Assembly: GCF_029962835.1 (NCBI RefSeq)
Contig: NC_080588.1
Location: forward strand, 67,128,501-67,192,500
DNA length: 64,000 bases
From: Magnolia sinica
Taxonomy: Eukaryota; Streptophyta; Magnoliopsida; Magnoliales; Magnoliaceae
Direction of reading: 5' to 3'
The position numbers were made by a program, and so were the translations under genes. Below are positions 57,688-64,000 of the stretch, in pieces (the stretch's first letter is position 1; each line of letters opens with the position of its first letter). Under the pieces are notes generated by a model. That model saw nothing but the letters and a program-made list of their open reading frames with translations. It had not been told where the DNA came from and did not search any database.

Positions 57688-60600
57688 CTATCTTAACCAC
57701 CCTCTTGTCTTCTCTCTCTCCTTGATTCCACCAACCTGATGCTGTCTATTGATTTTATTACGCGAAAAGAGCTTTTGAGTTGTTGTTGTAGGAGCAGCTG
57801 CCTTCGATGTTTTTGTAATCCTCCCCATTGCTTTTGTCGAATCAATATGCCTTAGCCTTTTCAACTCGCTTGGCAAGTCCTTCTCTATGAAAGATGATGT
57901 GTAACTCATGTCATTGTTCTCCGACTTACCAACAGCTCCACTTCTTCTTTCTCTCTTCCTTCTAATTTGATGATCCGAGTTGGGTCCACTTAGCGTAATG
58001 GGCCCTTGATTCATCCGGTTGAACGAGTTCGAGCTTCTCAATATATTAAGATTGCTTTTATTGCTCGTAGACTCACTGAGTCCCTTTCCTTCATTAGGAG
58101 TGGCTCTTGACTTATCAGCGGAGTCTAGTATCATAGACTCTGACTGTCGTTCTTGTTCTCTAAGTTTGTTATTGAGCTCCTTAACCTGTATCAAAAGAGT
58201 GCACAAAAAGCAATATCAGTAACTTCACTTTCAGAATCCAGGTCAAAAACCATGATCACCTATGGGTAAAGATGAACGGTTTAGATAGAATGAACTCCAT
58301 ATCGTCTACGTTGATTAATTTCATGTAAGGTCCACAATTACCGAAGAAAAGTGTTAAGCACTCTTTCCTGGCTATACCAATGTCCAGTCTCTACTTTACA
58401 GGATTTAGGATTATGAGGGATTTGAATTCTAGATTGCTTTAAAGAAATAATAAATGAAGCAGAAGAACAATCAAGGAGTGTAGCAATGCAACAAAGCAAG
58501 CAATGTACAGAAAAATGGTAGACAAGCTTGGGTTAACTGATGGCAAGAAATATGAGTAAAGAGGAAAGAACTGCACACTACTATTTGAAAGAGAAAATGA
58601 TCGGAGCTCTTAGACCTCTAAAACTACTTCATAAATTATTATTTTTTAATCAAAACAACAAAAGGCCTTAATTAGAGATATGAGTGGAGAAGGGAAGAAC
58701 ATTAAAGCTCCTCGATTAGAGAAAAAGATCAGGGCTCTCTGATCCTCACCCTACTCTAAAACCTTCTCACAAGGGAATGGATGGAAGCTAAGGAAATATC
58801 CTATGGGGAAGAAGAAGCCTCACACACTCAAGCCTTACTCACTAGATGTGTAAGGCTTGTTGTGGAAATGAGAGGAGGAATGCCCTTTAATATTGAGGAT
58901 AATAACATTTTGGTTATTTTGAGATAGGTGAGGGTCAAAATAGAACATATCTTGCTTGGTTGCTCTGATTGTCTCTTAGATGTGGGGCGCACCTTCTCAT
59001 TGGATGGTTGGGGGTGGTTAAAGTTGTAGGGCTCGTATTTAGATGAGCTTTAGGCGTGAATTGATGGAGAGGGGGATAGTTGGGAGCATTGTTCAAACTA
59101 CCCCAATATTTAGGTGAGCTTTAGGGGCGCACCTTCTCATTGGACGGTTGGATGGTTGGTTGAATGGATAGATGGGATGGTTGGACTGATTTCTTATGAC
59201 AACACATGCTTTTAGGCCCCCATTAACTTGAAACTTATTATGTATGCATTATTTTTTGCAATTCTTTGATTCCTAAATATGCAAATGTGTATTTTAGCAT
59301 CTCCTAAAGTTTCACTAAAAAAATCTCCTAAAGTTTCACTAAAAAATTCAACTGTTTCCCCAATGTTTTTCTGTATTTCCGGTCACCAGCGATATCAGTA
59401 TTGTTTTCATACCCTAGCTAGTGATACCGATACTTCAAACATTGGTTGGGGACTGGGTGAAGGACAAAATAGCATGTCTTGCTTTGATTGGTTCTTGGAT
59501 ACCCTCGAACATGTGACACTCTCATTAGATCTTGAAGTAAGTTTTTATGATAATTTTGGAGACCTTTACAAGTAAATGTATGTAGGAGCCACATGTCATT
59601 TTATCGTAAGGAGATACAAAAAGATAAAAGAGACTTGTTGCATAAAAAAAAAAAACAGACAATGACACATAGCACAAAAAGAGAAATGGTGGGTGACACA
59701 TGGCGTGGGTAAAAAAGTCAAGATTTTGGGGCTTTTTTGCTCATGTTAGGGACATATATAACCTAATCTAATGGTTATAATTCTTTGAAAGAAGTGGCCC
59801 TCCTGATTGGTCCAATCGGTTAATCCATTGTCAAGTGGGGTGGGGTATCTATAGTTTGCAATTCTTCTCAAAATGAAGCCTTAGCCAACGAGAAGATAAG
59901 TTCAAATGGGTGCAACAACCTTTTGTTCAAGGACAGAAGACTTCGAGTGTTGTTGTCGCTCTTTAAGCTCATTTTCCAACTCCTCAACCTGGGTAGAATG
60001 TAGAGCAGAAGTTAGTTACAGCCTCTGTCTTTCTTTGTAACATACTATTGAGTTTTGATACTTGATCAGGTGGAGGCCATGTTTTCAGTAATTCAGACCG
60101 TTAATCTTATGGGGCCCCACACTGTGGGATGGAGGATCCTCCAAAGTCCTTGACTGATAGTTCCTAGAAAAACCCAGTCTTTGGCCTTTTCAAAATGGTT
60201 GCTGGTATTTTTCCTTCACTGTGTGTTTGTGAGGCCACTGATCAAAGGGTTATTTGGATCTTCCAATTTGGAGAGACCAAAGGACTAGATCCAAACTGTT
60301 AATTTGATGGGCCCCCACACTGCTGATGAAGGATGCTCCACAGTCATTGACTAGAAGTAACTAGCCAATATAATCTTTTGCCCTTTTTTTCAAGACTGCT
60401 GATGAAGGATGCTCCAAAGTCATTGACTAGAAGTAACTAGCCAATATAATCTTTCGCCCTTTTTTCCAAGACGGTTGTTCTTTTTCCTTAACTGCCTGTT
60501 TGTGAGGCCACTGAACAAAGGCCACCATATCAAAGGTCTGGATCAGTGGATGATGGGCCCCACTTGCATGGAATGAAGGCATCAGGATACTATTCTTGAT

Positions 60601-63600
60601 CACTGGGCTATTGACCCACATTTTTTTTCTGACAGTAGGATGAATAAAGAGTTTGCAAACCTTAAGCTGTAGTGCCATAGATGCCGCACGCTGTTGTTCT
60701 TTCAGTCGGATTTCAAGCTCCTCCACCTTTTTAAAGCATGCATAACACAAGTTAGTTGTTGAAAATCAATGTTCTTCAATCTGAATATGAGCAAATCCAT
60801 ATTGTTTTCAGCAGTTTTTTCCCCATTCAAACCAACCTTTTGTTCAAGTGCCATGCACATTTCTTCCCTCCCTTTCAATTTCTCCGAGAGTTGCCACAGT
60901 TGCCTCTCCGATTGGGTTTGTAGTGACTCCGTCTTTGATTGAATCTGGCCTTCAAGTTCTTTGACCTTCAAAACTCAAAAATATCATAAATATCTAAGCA
61001 GCTTTAACAGCTTTGGATTGACATAGTAATTAGTAGTGGTGCGGTGGTTTATGCTGCGTTGAGAAAGTATACAATGTTAGTTGAGCGAAATGGTGGGGCC
61101 ACCTTTCAATGATCGAAATTGCTTTATCTGGTGGACCCCATCAATGGTGAGTCATGATCCAAATAATTTCAGTACCCCAACATCATCATAGCTGTTGAAT
61201 GCAGACCATTGGCCGACCTGTCCATTTGCAGTTCACCATTCGCATCATGCAGGAAGGGATTCTTGGGGAATGGCCTATCTGTGATTGAGCCACTAGACAA
61301 ACAAATTGGACCACTGGTAGTTGGACCCCACCCATATTAGCTGCTGGAATGAATTAAAAGCACCATCTGGTTCAGTTGAGGATCACATGCTACCTTCACT
61401 ACATACAAATACAACCTACCTTGTCCTGCTGGTTTCTAATAATCTGATCATTGCTTCTGAGTTTGTTTTCAATGGTCTGACGGTTCTCTTCCAGATTCCG
61501 TAGAGACTCATCTTTACATCTCAATTCTTGCCTTGCTTTGTCGAGCTTCAGGTGAAATCCGATCAGGAAAAAGATCAGTTTTTAATCTAAATCATACGTA
61601 ACATACATACTAGCAATTGAGATGCGACAATCAAACTGCATTACTTCGATCTGCTTTAGAGCCTACCATCAGTTTCATCTTTTGAAGCTCGCCAGTGTCG
61701 ATCTGCTTCTTTGCAGGACCTAGCTCAACCCCTCGAACTCGAGCTGCAAAATTCAACGAACTCAGCGTCTCACCCAAGTCATTATCTGAAGGGCTTATTT
61801 GCACGAACATCAGCGTCTTTGAGTCACCCCCTTCATTTCAAGAAAAAGGAAGTCTAAGAATCGAATGGAAGAAAATTGCAGTTTGATGTAAAATAAAAAT
61901 AAAAAAATGTATTGATATTAGATAGAACAAATAGTTAGATTAAATTGAGTTTTGCTAAGTCCAAAATTCCCTTTCCCACCATATCACATGCATACACTGA
62001 ACATGGAAATTTGGCCTTTCTTTTGCAGTCCATGTTTCCGTACATGTGGCCCACCTGATTAGTGGACTCACTTATTTTTTAGGCCAGATCATCTACATGC
62101 AATGGCCCCTTGATGGGTCACCTCTCAAAATAACACTAAATGGATAGAAAGAGATGAGATGAATATCAATCAAGAAAAAGATACCTAATGAATCTTGAAG
62201 TAAATGTGTCAACTTGGAATTCCTGGAAATACCCACAAGAATCAAATTAGAAAAATCAAAGATTGGGCTGAATTGTTCTCATGGGTCCCAGTAACTAGAA
62301 TCAAACCTATATGGAATGTGACTGCTTTTAGATGCCAGGGCTGATATGACATCTCCAAGGGCTGAGAGCGATCTGTTGATGTTCTGAGCTTCCTTGAGCC
62401 GCTCCCCTTGTGCATCCGTCTTTGCAAGCCGCTCGCTGCCTGCCAAGTCCACAAGCCAAAGCTTGCTCTTCGTGCATTCTCCATTCATCAGATTCTTGGA
62501 TTTTACCATTATGCAAAGCATGCTGAGTAAACAAATGCGAGAAGAATAAAACTCCGAAATGAATTGAACAGTAGGATTCACAAAAATATCACTCTCCTCA
62601 TACCTACCAACATGAAGGATCTTATTGTTCATCAGTTGGGGTCCCAGTCCCACCATGTCAAGGCCCAAACACCAGGCTACCCCCAATCGTCGGTTGGGCC
62701 ATACCTGTATGCAAATTGGACCATTCTTTTATTTATTTTTATTGGTATACATGAATTGGAACATTGTGGCCCACCTGATGACCTGACATGCCTATTTTTC
62801 GGCTGAAGGACAGTGATCCCAACCTCATGAGCAATGCAACATTGGTGAATAGCCATTATTCTCAGAATAGAATGCTAGAAGGGCACACCAACCAGTGAGA
62901 TCGGCTACTATGCTCATTGACATTATTAGATCCAACGGCCCTGGCGTTGCTTCCTGCCTGCAACACATCCCAGACCTCCTTTATGTTGTTAACTTTGGCC
63001 TCAACAATTCCCGGCACGTGATGAGATCCTTCAGCTGCTTGTCTTATTTCCAATCTAAAATACAGTCATAAACCACGTTAAAACTGAAAAAAAAAAAAGA
63101 AGAAAAAAAAAAGAAGAAGAAGAAGAGAGAGATTGCCGACATCTATTTCTTAACAGAAAGGTTGCAACAGTAGGATCAAATCCTACTCAGGTCTGAATCA
63201 TTCATTGGGTGGGCCCCAACAGTGTTTTTTTAGAAAGGTACCCCACCAGTGTATTTACAATGAACCTTACATGAAAATAGGCTGATCCAGTCATCAAGTG
63301 GGCCACACATGTACATTGTATGTGAATTTGTTCATGGGCGACTCCACTGATGACTAACCATCCTGAGTTCGGATCCACACGGCACTTTGGTGGGGCCTAC
63401 CTAATGAATGGTACGGATCTTACACAAACGTGCCATGTTGCTAGAGTAGGGAATGTGGCCAGAAAATACTAAAGATTCAGATGCGAGCCGTACTTCTTTG
63501 ATGAAGGAGATGTGGCTAGCAAGTCTCTGATCTGCTCGTTATATACTTCAAGTACGCTAACAGATATGTTATAGGCAAAAGTCTCCTGCCTTTCCTTTGA

Positions 63601-64000
63601 AAATTTGAAAAGCTCCTCTAAAGTCCGATAATTGACTCCCCTGTTGTGCTCATTGCCCTCCATCGTGAAGGTTTTTCCGGTCCCCGTCTGCCCATATGCA
63701 AAGATGCAAACGTTGTATCCATCTAGGACTGAAACCACCATAGGAGAAGCATCCGCAAACACATCGACTGTTCACAGTAAAATAAATTCCAATTCAATAC
63801 CATTGGTCCATCATAGTAGAAGACTCTCATGCATCATTGGTCCACCATATGCATAATTTGGATCACCCACAAGGTGGGCCCCAGATGTTGCTTGACCAGA
63901 AACTGTATTTCCTTTTATATCTGTCAACTTAATCATGTTATATAACTATACTTTGTATCGATCACAGATTGATGGTATCCACATACCTTGATTGTCCTTT
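57688..64000 (-). CDS. kinesin-14 motor protein (3' part; continues beyond the window)
   Basis: Minus-strand microtubule motor; kinesin-14 family members usually move toward minus ends. Exons in coding order: 63987-64000 (partial), 63494-63767, 62893-63054, 62307-62522, 62185-62222, 61667-61830, 61420-61545, 60837-60965, 60661-60726, 59920-59988, 57688-58185. All junctions are GT-AG and in phase; 584 residues plus the stop are visible. Motor motifs: [21 protein letters not shown]-loop [20 protein letters not shown], switch I NEHSSRSH, switch II DLAGSE, then [14 protein letters not shown] and [12 protein letters not shown]. After the motor come coiled-coil exons ([45 protein letters not shown]) and a basic, Ser/Thr-rich tail of about 165 residues (QIRRKRERR). 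The motor followed by coiled coil, and LEIRQAAEG, recall the KIN-14R/S type, but I am not certain of the subgroup. The N-terminus is outside the window. No disruption is seen. Confidence 0.95.
59088..59443. mobile_element. shorter copy of the GATATC-rich Mutator-like element, in a kinesin intron
   Basis: This is the reverse orientation of the element at 47281-48060: left end ATTGTTCAAACTACCCCAAT, right end CGATACTTCAAACATT. Shared internal sequence includes ACAACACATGCTTTTAGG, and TAAATATGCAAATGTGTATT. Flanks AGTTGGGAGC and GGTTGGGGAC agree at 7 of 10 bases. The 60-bp subrepeat core is missing. Confidence 0.75.
60321..60472. repeat. 2 x 76-bp tandem duplication in a kinesin intron
   Basis: 60321-60396 and 60397-60472 differ at about four positions. 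Each begins TGCTGATGAAGGATGCTCCA and ends CCAAGAC or TCAAGAC. The upstream flank (60120-60200) shows a more diverged relative (GGATCCTCCAAAGTCCTTGA). Confidence 0.9.

Overview
The window is nuclear DNA of a flowering plant. The evidence is a plant-type giant HECT ubiquitin ligase gene with GT-AG introns, a plant kinesin-14 gene, Ty1/copia, LINE, SINE, hAT-like and Mutator-like repeats, and long AT-rich spacers. Many fold-back repeats carry a core close to GGGCCCACCATGATGTATG. My recollection is that such repeats are common in magnoliid genomes, so an early-diverging angiosperm is my guess; the lineage is not proven from this sequence.

Layout. 1-26 kb has no host gene I can support. It is a mosaic of repeats: two copies of a tRNA-like SINE (about 12-178 and 5356-5482), fold-back MITEs, and a Ty1/copia element at 6177-12650 with 839/838-bp LTRs and a perfect AGGAA target duplication. 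That element has lost protease and the reverse transcriptase core, carries a nested hAT-like element, and contains an exact 1,683-bp tandem duplication. Further on come an eroded LINE on the minus strand (13.88-15.83 kb), two more hAT-like elements (19.0 and 20.6 kb), one of which holds a solo LTR of the same copia family, and more MITEs.

26.8-56.1 kb is one gene on the plus strand, a UPL1/UPL2-type E3 ubiquitin ligase. I placed 16 coding exons whose phases all agree; they encode 3,688 residues, including one 6,562-bp exon. A TATA box and a 5'-UTR intron precede the ATG. Intron 1 (5.1 kb) holds a U2 snRNA pseudogene, LINE scraps and a 3 x 100-bp tandem repeat. Intron 9 (9.7 kb) is a transposon cluster: one LINE inside another, a solo LTR, a Mutator-like element with a 10-bp target duplication, a second LTR-like block, and a SINE with a perfect 24-bp target duplication.

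57.7-64.0 kb is the 3' part of a kinesin-14 gene on the minus strand, running off the window end. Its motor domain is followed by coiled-coil segments encoded by short phase-0 exons that look like duplicates of one module. The two genes converge tail to tail across about 1.6 kb. Nothing suggests that they work in one pathway: one marks proteins with ubiquitin, the other is a microtubule motor. No tRNA, rRNA, CRISPR array or bacterial-type operon was seen.
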